The position numbers were made by a program, and so were the translations under genes. From Atriophallophorus winterbourni (taxonomy: Eukaryota > Platyhelminthes > Trematoda > Plagiorchiida > Microphallidae), in contig JACCGJ010005681.1 of assembly GCA_013407085.1 (NCBI GenBank), positions 1-64,000 on the forward strand: DNA of 64,000 bases. Direction: 5' to 3'. Below the pieces are notes generated by a model. It ran no database searches. It saw nothing but the letters and a program-made list of their open reading frames with translations, and was not told the DNA's origin. Of the stretch, positions 10,596-21,046 are shown piece by piece (position 1 is the stretch's first letter; every line of letters begins with the position of its first letter).

Positions 10596-10782
10596 TGTAG
10601 TAGACCAGATTACTACAATAATGTCCCCAAGAATGTTGGAGAAAAGGCAGGTTGACTGGAAGATTTTATAGCGGTAGCCAAAAAGGTACGCGAAGGTACA
10701 TGGTAGCAATCACGGAACACGAATCAACGGAAAGTGTGTTATCAAGGTCAATTGTTATATACAGTAAAACAATGTTGTTACA
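10596..10782 (-). repeat. 5' LTR of element E
   Basis: 187 bp, TG...CA, differing from the left LTR by about three substitutions and one base of length. Followed by ACAC, the target-site copy. Confidence 0.85.
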
Positions 10783-10786
10783 ACAC

Positions 10787-11938
10787 CGCTGGTTGTAGTG
10801 GTATTGCAGCTGCTGCCATAAGGCTGCCACTGACGCTGTTCTATTGACGAAAAACTTCAAAATAGTGTAATCTGGCCAAGCAAGTAGAACGTCGTTCCCA
10901 CTCAAACTTATGCATCTGTTTTGCGTGCAAATATGAGTCTGGGGACAACTGCAGCCATGGCGAAAGTTGAGCAAGTTAGCCAGTTACACCATTCTCCCAA
11001 GGAGGTCAATGTAAGCAGAAATTCAAAAAAACATGCAAATAAAAGATATGGATTAACTGCAGCCAAGGGAACGTTGAACCAGTTAGCCAGTTATTCAGTC
11101 CACCCATGCAAGCTACCACTCCCAATTTGGCCAATGTAGCTGGACCAATAAGGTCAGTACACAGAAACGCAACAGTCAATTGTTGCTTGTTCACCTGTGC
11201 TGGATTAAATTATCCATGAAATTAATGGTTTGCGTAAGCAAATTAAAACACTGCATGGAAATTCCTCTGCTTCAAAATCTAGAAGTCGAAGTATACTAGT
11301 TTTCAACGAGTGGAACCCTTCATTAAGAAATCCAAATCTCACAAAGATTTTGATCGCAGGTGATCAACGATCTTATCCGAATGGTGGATCTGTAGCCTTC
11401 TACTGTAACGGTGCGAGTCCACCGTGTAGAAGGTGGTTGAATGCAAACACCAGGCTGATCGGGATGCATTCCAGGCTATGGTTGAGCATATCGCCAAATC
11501 AACGCTAGATAAACATTAGGTAAAGCCCGACAGCTCTACGTCTGCGATTAGACAAAACTCATTTAATTCAAATAGGAGAAACTTAGCAGTGGGAAAATCT
11601 GTCATCCTTAAACCGGATGCGGCGCAAAACGCTATTTAGTCGCAGACGATCATATCAAACACGTTTTCGCCATGAGTCTTGCTGTCCGGCCCAGACAACG
11701 TTTATTGTCTTAGCGCGAATGACGACGACACCCGAGCAGGTGTTTCCAGTAGTTGCTTCACTACGTTCGATGCGGTCTCAATTGTCAGGCAACGATCCAT
11801 TACCCTAACGCAAGAGGCTGCCGAAACTGATGCTCCTGCTCTAAGTAGCACGTCAAAAAACGTGCAGCTCACTTGGGTGCCTCGACCGAGGGACAAACAG
11901 GATTAGTTTAAGAAGCGCGAATAACCACTGCCCCAGTA
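10787..11938 (+). other. Possible ORF1 remnant of CR1-b, low certainty
   Basis: Short plus-strand frames (10921-11139, 11230-11508, 11679-11906) have an ORF1-like flavour: KSRSRSILVFNEW near 11275, and a Ser/Thr/Asp-rich stretch ending VPRPRDKQD at 11903. They sit directly upstream of a CR1-like endonuclease piece, where ORF1 would be. No zinc finger or RNA-recognition motif is clear. Element E splits this stretch from 8601-8753. Confidence 0.3.
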
Positions 11939-12497
11939 GTGAACGCAAATGTATGTAACAAAATGAATAAGTGGGCTGAACTTTATATACGTGTGACTGT
12001 GTTACGCCCAAGGTTTATTGCACTTTCCGATACCTGTCTGTCTTCGCTTGATGAGGTGCAGATAAACATCAGCGAACAGTATCTCGTCATAAGTTGCGAT
12101 AGGCCTGCGTTGGCGTTGCACGCCTTTTGGAGTATGGTTTGCACAGTATGTTTACAGGTATATCACTGGCCAGTGAAAACGTCAAAGTTGTTGCGAAAAT
12201 CCGGACTTTCTACAAGTCATCCCTCGCAATTGCTTGTTTCTACGTCACACTCAATGCAGCCCAACAGGTGATTACACAGCCTATTCTGACACTCGGCGGT
12301 TTGTTTCACTCAGCTCCCAGCGTACTTATCTTGGGTGATTTTAACCTCTCAGACATAGATTGGCCTGTCCCTGCATGTGTAGTAACCAAGCATTCTGAAA
12401 ATTTATCGAATGGCTTCATAACCATGCGTTGCACCAGCATGTAAGTGATCCTACAAGGTTTCGTCATGGATGCAATCCATCCACTCTTGACTTGCGC
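11939..12497 (+). pseudogene. CR1-b: endonuclease-domain fragment
   Basis: Frames give FIALSDTCLSSLDEVQINI near 12015 (the TETWLS region) and then SAPSVLILGDFNLSDIDWP near 12315. HVSDPTRFRHGC and STLDL follow near 12440-12490. GDFN and the DPTR...LDL block are hallmarks of the CR1/L2 APE-type endonuclease. At least two frame changes are needed. Sequence stops being LINE-like at 12498, where a dispersed repeat starts. Confidence 0.65.
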
Positions 12498-12690
12498 GGT
12501 ACGTTCAATTTGGTTGTATTTTCCACACTCCGATAAAATATTACGAATTTTCACTAATCCTTGAATTTGCAGTAAAATAGGATCACTATTTTACTATATT
12601 CTCCATATTTTTGCTGACTAATTACGCTAGCGATAAAATCAGGTTGTATTTTTGGTAACTTTTCATTACTCATACTATTATACGCTCATA
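12498..12690 (+). repeat. Dispersed AT-rich repeat, copy 2
   Basis: Partner of 8427-8600. It abuts the broken end of the CR1-b endonuclease on the left and an RTE-2 fragment on the right. Confidence 0.55.
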
Positions 12691-12785
12691 CGTTACTCGC
12701 TCATCCCATCGAACATTCAGGGTACGTCGGAGACACCAGTGGTCGAAAACCTCTAGTTTTCGCATATCCTCCACCCGCACAGGCC
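12691..12785 (-). pseudogene. RTE-2 fragment, part 2 (post-RT region)
   Basis: On the minus strand this matches RTE-2 at 19189-19283: ETWPVRVEDMRKLEVFDHW and the following block, with a few differences. It is the downstream continuation of 14711-15012, the two being separated by CR1-c. Confidence 0.75.
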
Positions 12786-14637
12786 ACGTCTTGCATCAAT
12801 TCGTAATGCCGTAACGAAAGTTAAAAGAGACAAGCGTCGAACCTTTGAGAGATCATTAATCGAAAATTCTTCGTCTCAACCCAAAAGACTGTACGCTTAT
12901 GTAAACAAACGTTTGAGAAGGAAAGACGACATTTCATTCTTATCGGACGACAACGGCCACATCCTCACAACAGATTCATCAAGAGCCGAAACTATGGCAG
13001 AATTCTTCGCATCATGCTTCTCTGGAGAGCAGCCCGACCTCCCGCATATCAACGCAGCCGACAATGCTATGCTTGACACTGTCACATTTAATTCCGATGC
13101 TGTGTACGGACTACTCAGAGAACTCGATCCAACCAAGTCTCCTGGATGGGATGGAATCCACCCAGTTATACTGAAACATCTGGCTCCAATAATTGCTCGG
13201 CCCCTGGCTTGTGTCTACCAAAAGTCATTTTCGGAGGGCGAACTACCTATCGAATGGAAATATGGTGTCGTTAAGCCGTTTCATAAACAGGGTGACAAGC
13301 ACAAGCCTAGTAACTACAGACCAATATGCCTTACTTCTGTTCTGTTGAAGATCATGGAGAAGCTGGTGAAACGCTGCATTGAAAATTATATTTACCATCG
13401 CGACGTACTTTCTCCTACACAGCATGGATTTATCAAGGGTAGGTCTTGCTTAACCAACCTCTTAATCACAAGAGAGGCTTGGGCTGATGCAAAAGACAAT
13501 AAGATATCTGTCGATGTGATATTCTTCGACTTTTCGAAAGCTTTTGATAGGGTCAATCACCGGAAGCTGCTGCATCGATTGAGAGCATATGGGCTTGGAG
13601 GCTCGCTTTTGAAATGGCTTCATAGTTTTATTGCAGATCGGCAATGGGCTGTGCAAATCAACGTGTCCCTTTCTCGTTGGAGGCCTGTCAGCAGTGGTGT
13701 ACCACAAGGGTCGGTTTTAGGCCCTCTCTTATTCATTCTTTATGTGAATGACATAACACGTAGTCTGCAATCAACTTGCTTGATGTTTGCAGACGATCTG
13801 AAAATATGGCGCGCAGTTGCTTCATCAACTGACCGTGAAATACTGCAAAAGGATATAGACGCCATCAGCAAATGGGCATCAGTCAACGATCTTCCGCTGA
13901 ATGCTACCAAAACGAAACACTTGACGGTAGGCGTTCTGGACCCCTTTGATTATTACATCGATGACATGAAGATTGAGAGCTGTACGGAGACCAGAGATCT
14001 AGGCACGATTGTGACTTCCAGCTTGAAGACCGCAGCAAACACTGCTCAAGCACGATCAAAGGCCTTGCGATGCTTGTGGGCCCTAAGAAGAACGTTTGCT
14101 GATTGGTCTATTCCTATGACAAAAATACTTTTTGGCACTTACGTTCGACCACTCCTAGAATACGGTGTTGTAGCGGCGTTTCCCTGCACCGCAGCCGAAG
14201 AGCGACTTCTAGAAAAAGTTCAACGACTTGCGACGAGATTCTGCACCAGTATCTGCAAGCTACCATACGCAGAGCGATGTCTGAAATTGAATATTTTCTC
14301 ACTAGCCTACCGCAGGGTTCGTGGTGACATGATACTCCTCTATCGGATTGTTTGCCGGAACGAGCTTCCTGGCCTCAGATCGCTTTTTGTAGTTATCTCT
14401 GATCATCGCACAAAGGGCCACAAATTTCGGTTGCTCGTCCAACGGACGAATCGTCTGTCGCACTGGTACAGATTTTCACAACGTGTTGTCGGCACTTGGA
14501 ACTCACTTCCGGCCAAGGTTGTTGAAGCGCCAAGTCTATCTCTGTTCAAGAACAGCACCGATCAATTTCTCTGGTTCGCCAAAGACGACTGCTTTGAGAA
14601 ACGAATCCACCTCCCAGGATACCCGAGGCGTTGGTAG
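12786..14637 (+). CDS. CR1-c reverse transcriptase (5'-truncated CR1-like LINE ORF2)
   Basis: The frame is open from the insertion edge at 12786 to a stop at 14635-14637, over 600 codons. No ATG marks the start because the 5' end of the LINE is missing, so this is the 3' two-thirds of ORF2. The RT blocks are all present: LDPTKSPGWDGIHP, NYRPICLTSVLLKIMEKL, DVIFFDFSKAFDRVNH with the first catalytic Asp, SSGVPQGSVLGPLLF, and LMFADDLKIW with the catalytic Asp pair. The C-terminal thumb includes WNSLPAKVVEAPSLSLFK. No endonuclease remains, so it could not retrotranspose alone. It is the best-preserved CR1 in the window. Confidence 0.85.
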
Positions 14638-14710
14638 TTATGCCGGTTCAAGAAAGAGCTTAAATGGAACTTTTGTACTCCTTCTGCTCTAAATATAATT
14701 GTATTGTATA
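12786..14710 (+). mobile_element. CR1-c, 5'-truncated CR1-like LINE insertion
   Basis: The insertion splits an RTE-2 fragment: RTE-2 sequence ends at 12785 and resumes at 14711 in the same minus-strand orientation. About ten RTE-2 bases appear lost at the join. The LINE 3' end after the stop is short and closes with ATTGTATTGTAT, a pentamer-like tail typical of CR1-group elements. No target duplication is visible. Confidence 0.7.
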
Positions 14711-15012
14711 ACTGGGCGAATCACCGCTCTGTAAACGCGCAGCTTTGTACGTCGGCTGATTTCTCTACGGCTAAATAGAACCCAGCGTAGTCGCGAAAAC
14801 GCCGTGCGCACAGCTTGTACACGGGTCGGTATCTCATCCCTGGCTTGACCTGACGGTAGCACGCACGAACGAAGGTAACGAAAAGTGTTCACCATTTCCA
14901 AGTTCTCGCCACCAATCTTGAGAGGCAGATGAGGTCCAGTGGCGGTGGTAAAATACTTAGTTTTGCGCGTGTTGATTCGTATCCCAGCATAGAAACAAAT
15001 AAGCTGAGGCAT
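14711..15012 (-). pseudogene. RTE-2 fragment, part 1
   Basis: The minus strand encodes AGIRINTRKTKYFTTATGPH, then the HLPLKIGG block and ISRRTKLRVYRAVIRPV, nearly identical to RTE-2 at 18884-19165. The frame then breaks at the CR1-c insertion. This is the region after the RT catalytic core. Confidence 0.8.
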
Positions 15013-15083
15013 TCCAGGATCATCCCCTAAGATTACTATGTCGTCGGATACTATCCTTATGGTGTTTTCTTCATCTCAAATGC

Positions 15084-16276
15084 ATGATTATGCTCTCATG
15101 GGCGTCATTTACCTCCCCACATAACGAACCTGATACTGGTGCGAAACGACTTGCTTTATCGTCACAAGACAGTCACGTATTACTGACAGGAGACTTCAAT
15201 TCGCCTAAGCTATCGACAACACGTGCATGTCGTTTCTTTGCCTTGGATCTTGGAGAACTTAAAGTAACTCACAAATCGTATAATTATGGGATCCAACCTA
15301 CAAGAATCCGTGGAGCTGATGCACCTTCTCTCCTTGATTTGTTGCCAACCAATGAATAATTGATGATTGAAGAAACGCACATTGAACCACCCCTTTGGAA
15401 AAATGACTGTGTAGTTTTGACCTGTTATATTTGTAATGCAAACTGTCCCACTGAAAAGCCTGTCAGATTTCGGACTGTCACAAATTATAATGCTTTTCGT
15501 GACACCATGTCACCAAACACTTCATTTTTTGTTTACCGATACTCCTACAGCGACCTAGTCCTAGTTCGTAACGAGATGGCACTGGCTTTTGAGCCATACT
15601 TTCGTAGTCAAAACGTTTAAACAGAAACACACAATTCTTTTGTACACAGTAGAACTCGGAAATGGATGTGTTATAGAAACGATGCATGGAATCGGCTAGG
15701 ACTGCAACCAGCAGCTGTGTAATTATTGTACTACACGGTTACGCCAAGACAAGCTTAAACACCAGACTGCACTTGGAAACAAATTTGAGTTTAAGCAGAA
15801 GTTGCTGTATAAGCATTTAAGCGATCAACAACAGATTCGAACAGATGTATGTATGTATGAAAGCACAAGCTTGAACCAGGCACGGAGAAAACCGTAGAAA
15901 CACAGGAAATTATCGCCCAGTCGCATTTGCTCAATCAATCAATCATTGCATAAAATATAATGGATTCATTAAAAGTTTCGGATCTCATTACTCGCTAACA
16001 GCATGAATTTCACCGAGGCCATTCGTGTACCACCAACTTACGCCATCTAATATACATGTACGAGTGCGCGAGACGCTTGCCGAATCCCTCCTAGCTGAAT
16101 GCAGTGTACCCCAAATATCGGTACTTGGGCCACCCCTATTTCTTCTATTCATCAATGACATAGTAAAAGGAATAATATCACGATTCATCATACTCGCTGA
16201 TGACATCAAAATATGGCGCGAGCTTTCCTGCTCTACCAACATTACTGACTTGCTGTCTAATATGGATTCCCTTTAA
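15084..16276 (+). pseudogene. CR1-d: decayed CR1-like LINE
   Basis: At 15170-15360 the frame reads HVLLTGDFNSPKLSTTRA, later YNYGIQPTRIRGADAPSLLD. This is the end of a CR1 endonuclease. A degraded linker runs to about 15890. RT traces follow: RNYRPVAFAQSIN near 15910, and SVPQISVLGPPLFLLFINDI with ILADDIKIWREL at 16105-16220. Stops and frameshifts are frequent. It differs from CR1-c. Confidence 0.65.
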
Positions 16277-16317
16277 TCCTGGTCCGTGTCGAACCGCTTT
16301 TTATTTTGTTTCTCATA

Positions 16318-16634
16318 TCTGTCTAGACCTGGGCAATCTGACAGTATCTCAGCCCACGTGCAGTCTCTGACTGTGCGGCACTTTGCCTGGATCAGGCTTG
16401 TGCTTTCACATCATGTAGCGCTTAAAGCACAGCTTGTTTAACCATTGACTCCAGTACCTTTGATACAACAGAAGTATGGTATGGTATGATCCAGGCAAAG
16501 TGCCGCACAGCCAGAGACCGCACCTGGGCTAAGATAATGTCAGGTTATATGGTATTGAAGCACAAGCCTGATCCAGGCAAAGTGCCGCACAGTCAGAGAC
16601 TGCACGTGGGCTAAGATACTGTCAGGTTATATGG
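16318..16634. repeat. Cluster of SINE-like repeat fragments, including a tandem pair
   Basis: A fragment in sense (+) lies at 16318-16420: CTAGACCTGGGCAA through GGATCAGGCTTGTGCTTTCA. Two minus-sense 3' fragments repeat head-to-tail with a period of 82 bp at 16488-16634. Each has GCCTGATCCAGGC or its truncated form and AGATAATGTCAGG or AGATACTGTCAGG. The array is the target into which RTE-1 inserted; the matching right flank is at 25116-25336. Confidence 0.75.
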
Positions 16635-16739
16635 TCATCATCATCATCATCATGAAGCACAAGTCTGGAGCCAGACAAAGTGCTAAGCAATATGAAGCAG
16701 GAAAAGCAGATAAGCAAGCGCGTGGAAGAGGGAAAGCAG

Positions 16740-18869
16740 GCAAGCGGAATACGCAAAAGCAAATGCACAAAAAAGCAGCTTGTTTTTGTAGTTTCACTGC
16801 ATGCGATATTTTGGTTTTTTTGTTTTGTTTTTGTTTTCTTGTTTTTTTTATGTAAAATAATACTGAATAAAAAATTATGACACATAATAAAATACACTGG
16901 CGCCACTGACTTCGGTTTGTAGCCATATCGCGTAAGGTTTCCAGCCAACTATTAGGTGGAGCTTTTGGACCCCATTCAGGCAAACGAATACGCCCAACTG
17001 AGCCTAGCGCTACGGTGAGTTTCTTCATCCCAACGCGCCACGTCATGAACTGGCCACCCGATCTATTCTCCCAGCTTCTGTCAGGCTCTGCGAATAAGGC
17101 GCGGTACGGTAAACGGTGAGTAGGCATTCTCAATACATGTCCCAACCACCGCAAGCGAGCAAGCATCAGCATTTCTCTCAGTCCGTGGCCACCTGGTCTT
17201 AACACCCGCTTGCAGACATCTATATTTGTAACACGATGCTGCTACCCAATGCGAGCAATTCTACGCAGACAACGGGTATCAAAAACAGAAAGCCGAAGGA
17301 CATCTTCCGCTCGGATAGATCAGGTTTCGCAGCCATAAAGGAGTGTAGCACGCACCACTGCGTTGTACACTCGGCCTTTAGTATGGAGTGAAACATCACG
17401 TCGACGCCACAGGTGGCGAAGGTTAGCAAACGCTGCACCCGCTTTGCGAACACGATGTGTGATCTCGTCCTCGACACAACCTCCAGCGCAGATACAACTG
17501 GCAAGGTAAACAAAGCTGTCGACCAATTCAAGATTGACATCGCACACAGTTAGGCTTGGAAGAGAGCTGCTCCAATCCTGGGTAAGTGTTTTACACTTGT
17601 TAGGCTCAAAGCACATGTCATATCTTGAAGCTTCAAGTGCCAGGCGGTCCAGAGCTTGTTGCATTATATGAGGGTCATCTCCCAGTGCGATGTCATCGGC
17701 ATACTCTAGATCGGTCGCTCGCTCACCCGGCAGAAGTTCAACACCTGTGCCCACCAGGCCAGCTAAAGCTTTTCTCAGGACATCATCGATCGCGAAGTTG
17801 AAAAGGAACGGCGAGACAGGGCAGCCCTGCCGCACCCCGCTGGAGATATTGAACGAGGACGACAATTGTCCGTACGCTCGAACCCTGCCCGAAGTTTGGC
17901 AATATAATGCTTTCAAGATCCAAACATACTTCTCGGGCACTCCATGTCTCAGTAGACAGTTCCAAAGACTTTCACGATCGATTGAATCGAATGCCGCTCG
18001 GATGTCAAGGAATACCACGATAGTTGGTTTACGAAAAGTGTGGCGTTGCTCCAGTAACTGACGGAGTGTGAAAATTTGATCTATGCACCCTCGGCCGGCA
18101 CGAAACCCAGTTTGCTCCTCACGGATTTGCTCTTCCCGTTTGGTACTCAATCGGTGAAGCAGAATGGACGCCAGTATTTTAGGAGCTACTGAAATGAGAC
18201 TGATACCCCGATGATTTTCACAGGAATCGCGCCGTCCCTTTTTGAAAATAGGAGCAATTATTGATTCTCTCCAAGGGATCGGAACGCGTTCCTCAGCCCA
18301 TATGTTGGCGAACAGCGCTTGAAGTTCGCGAACTAAAGCGAAACCGCCATCTTTGAACAATGACGGAGGCAAAGCATCAGCACCTGATGCCCGATGGCGC
18401 TTAAGGCTCCGGACTACACTGTAAATCTCTGATTGAGTCGGAGCCTCAAGAGAAATCGACCATGGGGTACAGTGTTCCGTATTCTCGAAATCAGTGGGTG
18501 CAGAAGGCCAGTTAAACTGTGCTTCAAAATGTTCTGCCCATCGCTCCATGCGTCTGTGCATGTTAAAAACTGGCAAACCATCTGCTTCACGTATCAACTC
18601 ACTGATGCCTGGTCGCCCGCTGCCAGTTGTTCTGATGAGTTGGAACAATTTTCTGAAATTGCCTACAGCTGCCGCAGATTCCATTTCCGTAGCCTTAGAA
18701 CTCCACCAACTTTCCCTATCGGTTCTCAAACTGGCAACCACTTTACGTTTAATAAGCCTTTGTGACGCATCATGTATGCTATCAGCAGAAAGCAACCGAC
18801 GTTGGTCCATTAATTGGAGAGAATTCGCAGAAACCCCGTGCTGAGCTACACGGGAAGTCAACCCACAAC
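16740..18869 (-). pseudogene. RTE-1 reverse transcriptase and C-terminal region
   Basis: A long frame (to 17320) carries the RT: HRASGADALPPSLFKDGG, ENHRGISLISVAPKILASIL, TIVVFLDIRAAFDSIDRE (first catalytic Asp), SSGVRQGCPVSPFLFNF, and LEYADDIALGDD (catalytic pair). It then runs to LLYGCET, where TGG has become TGA (17320-17322). A second stop, TAG at 17240-17242, follows RIARIG. Beyond it RLRWLGHVLRMPTHRLPYRA and the final WLETLRDMATNRSQWRQC are open to about 16830. That C-terminal block is typical of trematode RTE elements. The frame upstream is cut at 18870 by the RTE-2 insertion. Confidence 0.85.
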
Positions 18870-18879
18870 TACCCAACGC

Positions 18880-19664
18880 TTCTATGCTGGGGCTACGAAT
18901 CAACACGCGCAAAACTAAGTATTTTACCACCGCCACTGGACCTCATCTGCCTCTCAAGATTGGTGGCGAGAACTTGGAGATGGTGAACACTTTTCGTTAC
19001 CTTGGTTCGTGTGTGCTACCGTCAGGCCAAGCCAGGGATGAGATACCGACCCGTGTACAAGCTGCGCGCACGGCGTTTTCGCGACTACGTTGGGTTCTAT
19101 TTAGCCGTAGAGAAATCAGCCGACGTACAAAGCTGCGCGTCTACAGAGCGGCGATTCGCCCAGTTCTCACTTATGGATGCGAGACGTGGCCTGTGCGGGT
19201 GGAGGATATGCGGAAACTAGAGGTTTTCGACCACTGGTGTCTCCGACGCATCCTCAATGTTCGATGGGATGAGCGGGTAACGAATGACGAGGTTCGCCAC
19301 CGTTGTTTTGATATCCCTCGCCTGAGTTCGATATTGCGGCAACACCGACTGAGATGGTTTGGCCACATCCTGAGACGCTCGGACGCTGAACTAACCAGGA
19401 TGACACTATCGCCGACACCCTGCGCAGAATGGCGTTGTCGTAGCGGAGGGCAAGTGAAGACTTGGCTCGCCACCGTGAGATCGGACGTGGAGCTGCTTGG
19501 CCTACGATCGGTTTACGGATGGCGCACGTGGGACCGGACCTGGCTTACAATCTGCGCGGATCTCGCTTCTAACCGCCGAGCGTGGGCGGCTGCAATCCGT
19601 GATGTCAATGAAGCCGACTCATCCTCCTGGAGGAGATAGTCGCACTAAAGTAAAGTAAAGTAAG
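18880..19664 (+). mobile_element. RTE-2: 5'-truncated RTE insertion with 10-bp target duplication
   Basis: TACCCAACGC at 18870-18879 and again at 19665-19674 flanks a 785-bp insert. RTE-1 is continuous once the insert and one repeat are removed. The insert ends in AAAGTAAAGTAAAG, the short-repeat tail of this family, after a potential stem-loop (TCCTCC/GGAGGA near 19620-19636). Two more fragments of the same family lie at 12691-12785 and 14711-15012. Confidence 0.9.
18884..19639 (+). CDS. RTE-2 ORF2 C-terminal fragment (open)
   Basis: 251 codons stay open to a stop at 19637-19639. The frame starts at the truncation, so no native start is present. The text includes NTRKTKYFTTATGPHLPLK, ISRRTKLRVYRAAIRPVLTY, CETWPVRVEDMRKLEVFDHW, RLRWFGHILRRSDAELTRM and a Trp-rich end. 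This is the region downstream of the RT active site in RTE elements; the catalytic YADD part is not included. The intact frame fits a recent insertion. Confidence 0.75.
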   Translation: MLGLRINTRKTKYFTTATGPHLPLKIGGENLEMVNTFRYLGSCVLPSGQARDEIPTRVQAARTAFSRLRWVLFSRREISRRTKLRVYRAAIRPVLTYGCETWPVRVEDMRKLEVFDHWCLRRILNVRWDERVTNDEVRHRCFDIPRLSSILRQHRLRWFGHILRRSDAELTRMTLSPTPCAEWRCRSGGQVKTWLATVRSDVELLGLRSVYGWRTWDRTWLTICADLASNRRAWAAAIRDVNEADSSSWRR

Positions 19665-19674
19665 TACCCAACGC

Positions 19675-20770
19675 GGCTGTTTCCAAGGAGGTTTGAATCC
19701 CACTCCATTGGTCATCGATACTATTTTGGGGAACTGTAGACACATGCAGACTCAAGTTGGCCTGAAACCCTCGGAGAACCGGGAGATCGTTAAGCCTAGC
19801 AACATTCAACTGCCTTGCAACATTTCTACGTTTCCCACCAAAACGCATCGAGAGCTTAGCACAGACTAACGCATGATCGGACTCTAGACAGGTGCCCCAG
19901 TAGGAGTGGCAATCTTGCACACTCCCTCGCCAGGAGTAGCTGATAGCAATATGGTCAATTTGCGTGAACAAGGCCGCCGATGGAGATCTCCAAGTGGAGC
20001 AGTGGCGCTTCGAATGGCGAAGTTAGTGCTGGCAAGGTACAGTCTGTGCTCTGAGCACAAGTTAAGCAATCTTTCGCCGTTGTCATTACGATGACAATCG
20101 AGACCAAACCGTCCACCCACGAAATGCTCGTTTAAAGATAGACGGCCTACACGTGCATTCATGTCTCCAGCTAGGACAACGATGTCACTCCTCGATGCAA
20201 GTCTAATGAGTTCTTGTAATCTTCCATAAAACTCATCCTTGTCAAGTTCAGAGCTACAATTAGTCGGTGCATAGGCAGCAACCACAAACAGGTCGCGGGA
20301 TTGGTTGCGAAATCGGCCTTTTTTGCACGAACCCTGTAGTCTTACTGCTCAAAGGCGACTGTCGACTGGGATCCAGTCTAACAGTGCGACCTCAGCTCGC
20401 TCACTCAAGACGATTCCGACACCAGCTTGACCAGATACCATGGCATCGTCATCAGTGGACACACGTAGATAGTGTGACTTACGTAAGTTAGAAGGGTTAG
20501 ACAATCGTGTAACTGAGCTAGAGTTATGCATGCGTGTTACCGACAAACAGCACACATCGACGTCGAGGCTATCAAGCGTGCGAGCCAAGGCTGCCTGCTG
20601 TCCGATGCTAGCTAAAGTCCGTACATTAAACGCCGCTAATTTGAATGGTACGCGTGGGCGGAAGAACGCTCTGGAGGCATTCGAAGCAGGCAAAATATTC
20701 GAAGTGGCTGAATTCGGAAACCTCGATGAACAAGCTGCACTTCTGTCAGGGCTAACCAAAGAACCACAAA
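19675..20770 (-). pseudogene. RTE-1 endonuclease domain
   Basis: Minus-strand frames read FKLAAFNVRTLASIGQQAAL near 20640 (the N-VRT motif) and SGQAGVGIVLSERAEVALLD near 20400. VVAAYAPTNCSSELDKDEFY and DIVVLAGDMNARVGRL (APE-type GDxN) follow near 20280-20150. NGERLLNLCSEHRLYL and TQIDHIAISYSWRGSVQ come next. At least two frameshifts (near 20340 and 19975) break it. The enzyme nicks target DNA to prime reverse transcription. Its end joins the RT piece across the RTE-2 insertion. Confidence 0.8.
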
Positions 20771-20824
20771 ACGGAAAACAGTTATTAAAAAAGTTTGCAT
20801 GCAGTGTGAGATCATGTAAAGCAT

Positions 20825-21003
20825 TGTAATGAGATAGAGTGAATGATACTTCAAAACGATTGAGAAGATAACGCCTGATAGAAAGGCTTTAATCAACTAA
20901 AGAACACGAGTATGAGCTACAACAAAAAGAAGAAAGGTTAGATGTGTAATACGGTAAAATAAGCGTGTGTACACAATAAAAGGAATGTCAAAACAACACG
21001 ACA
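20825..21003 (-). repeat. 3' LTR of element A
   Basis: 179 bp, TGTAATGAG...CACGACA on the plus strand; identical to 24597-24775 except one base near 20853. Confidence 0.95.
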
Positions 21004-21046
21004 TTCACCCCGACCGGGAAGACCGAGTGATATAACGGTTACAGTT

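Larger units (their letters stand above)
8754..10782 (-). mobile_element. CsRn1-type LTR retrotransposon, internally deleted (element E)
   Basis: Two direct repeats of 186 and 187 bp bound it, each with TG...CA borders. Bases ACAC at 8750-8753 and 10783-10786 form a 4-bp target duplication. Sense is the minus strand. The primer-binding site lies inside the right LTR (10573-10592), and the polypurine tract GGAAGGGGGC (minus strand, 8943-8952) abuts the left LTR. The 1.66-kb interior keeps only an RNase H/integrase-junction piece and a GC-rich minisatellite; gag, protease and RT are gone. About four differences separate the LTRs, so insertion is fairly recent. Confidence 0.85.

Noticed and set aside
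16627..17205. Separate protein-coding gene (192 aa)
   Set aside because: It is the C-terminal part of the RTE-1 ORF downstream of in-frame stops.
18625..18665. Hammerhead ribozyme core (CTGATGAG ... GAAAT)
   Set aside because: The bases around the core do not form the required stems, and the stretch is antisense RT coding sequence. No other site has both halves of the core.
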